A stretch of 64,000 nucleotides of DNA, from positions 1 through 64,000 of the forward strand of contig NZ_FZON01000018.1 of assembly GCF_900188425.1 (NCBI RefSeq), written 5' to 3'. The stretch's first letter is position 1. Every line of letters starts with the position of its first letter. This DNA is from Antarctobacter heliothermus. Its GTDB lineage: Bacteria; Pseudomonadota; Alphaproteobacteria; Rhodobacterales; Rhodobacteraceae. Below are positions 63,916-64,000 of this stretch, in pieces. The notes under the pieces are model-generated. The model was given only the letters and a program-made list of their open reading frames with translations. It ran no database searches and was not told the DNA's origin. Made by a program: the position numbers and the translations under genes.

Positions 63916-64000
63916 GGCGCTCTCCCGATCTGCAATTTGATCAAAAGCTAGATTGGCGACGGCAGAAAGGAAAGTGCGAATTCAGCGCGCGTCCGGCCAC

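Overview
The window looks like chromosomal DNA of a marine or aquatic alphaproteobacterium of the order Rhodobacterales (Roseobacter group). The DNA is GC-rich and densely coded, with many ATGA stop/start overlaps. It carries families typical of this lineage (ChoXWV choline importer, DUF1491, DUF2125 and DUF3576 proteins, short LolA, HspQ, a small beta-barrel porin) and the alphaproteobacterial core order pdxJ-acpS-lepB-rnc-era-recO. I saw no rRNA, tRNA, CRISPR array or complete mobile element.

Layout. 1-4430: a 5'-truncated choX at the window edge, a GNAT-like protein, a glutathione S-transferase, then intact choW-choV. 4428-9595: a coupled SDR/crotonase-fold pair, a DUF2125 exported protein, a second SDR and a UbiH-type hydroxylase. 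9643-16340: amidase, aminotransferase, ftsK and lolA. 16362-22207: lytic transglycosylase lipoprotein, hspQ, a frameshifted DsbA-fold isomerase, the coupled ribF-ycgN-ltaE operon and a MocR-type regulator. 22327-27641: yggS, a TPR-sulfotransferase, a porin, a DUF3576 lipoprotein and a glycosyltransferase. 27931-32589: leuS-lptE-holA plus a GST. 32814-39549: a GbsR/MarR regulator followed by a PhaC-like polymerase, an HlyD-type adaptor, an RbbA-like ABC fusion and a YhhJ-like permease. 39974-43005: a type I secretion adaptor and ABC exporter. 43201-46799: mlaA, mlaC and a class A penicillin-binding protein. 47055-49722: glnK-amtB, a Cys-rich small exported protein and a cytochrome c. 49769-51945: a FadR-type regulator and pgsA-moaD-moaE. 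52038-64000: the recO/era/rnc/lepB/acpS/pdxJ core cluster, interrupted by oppositely oriented accessory genes.

Most interesting points. (1) The 32.8-39.5 kb locus joins a polyhydroxyalkanoate synthase with a complete Cys-Asp-His triad to an ABC export complex and its own regulator. It has two candidate operators sharing a GTATTCTTCT core, a regulator that seems to start at CTG, and an ABC fusion with a clean in-frame loss of about 175 residues. (2) A large secreted protease/beta-helix protein at 58909-61266 carries an in-frame TAG exactly after its signal peptide but is otherwise open. (3) Two signal peptidases I lie in tandem, one apparently fused to a DUF805-like membrane domain. (4) A 61-bp intergenic repeat occurs twice with 59/61 identity, and two diverged relatives are also present. 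(5) choX is broken at the window edge next to sequence that may be the end of an insertion element.

How the genes fit together. The envelope is a strong theme: LolA, LptE, MlaA/MlaC, PBP1A, SLT lipoprotein, porin, two signal peptidases, type I secretion and the HlyD/ABC complex. Nitrogen and osmolyte uptake (AmtB/GlnK, Cho) and cofactor synthesis (RibF, MoaD/MoaE, PdxJ, UbiH) make up much of the rest.
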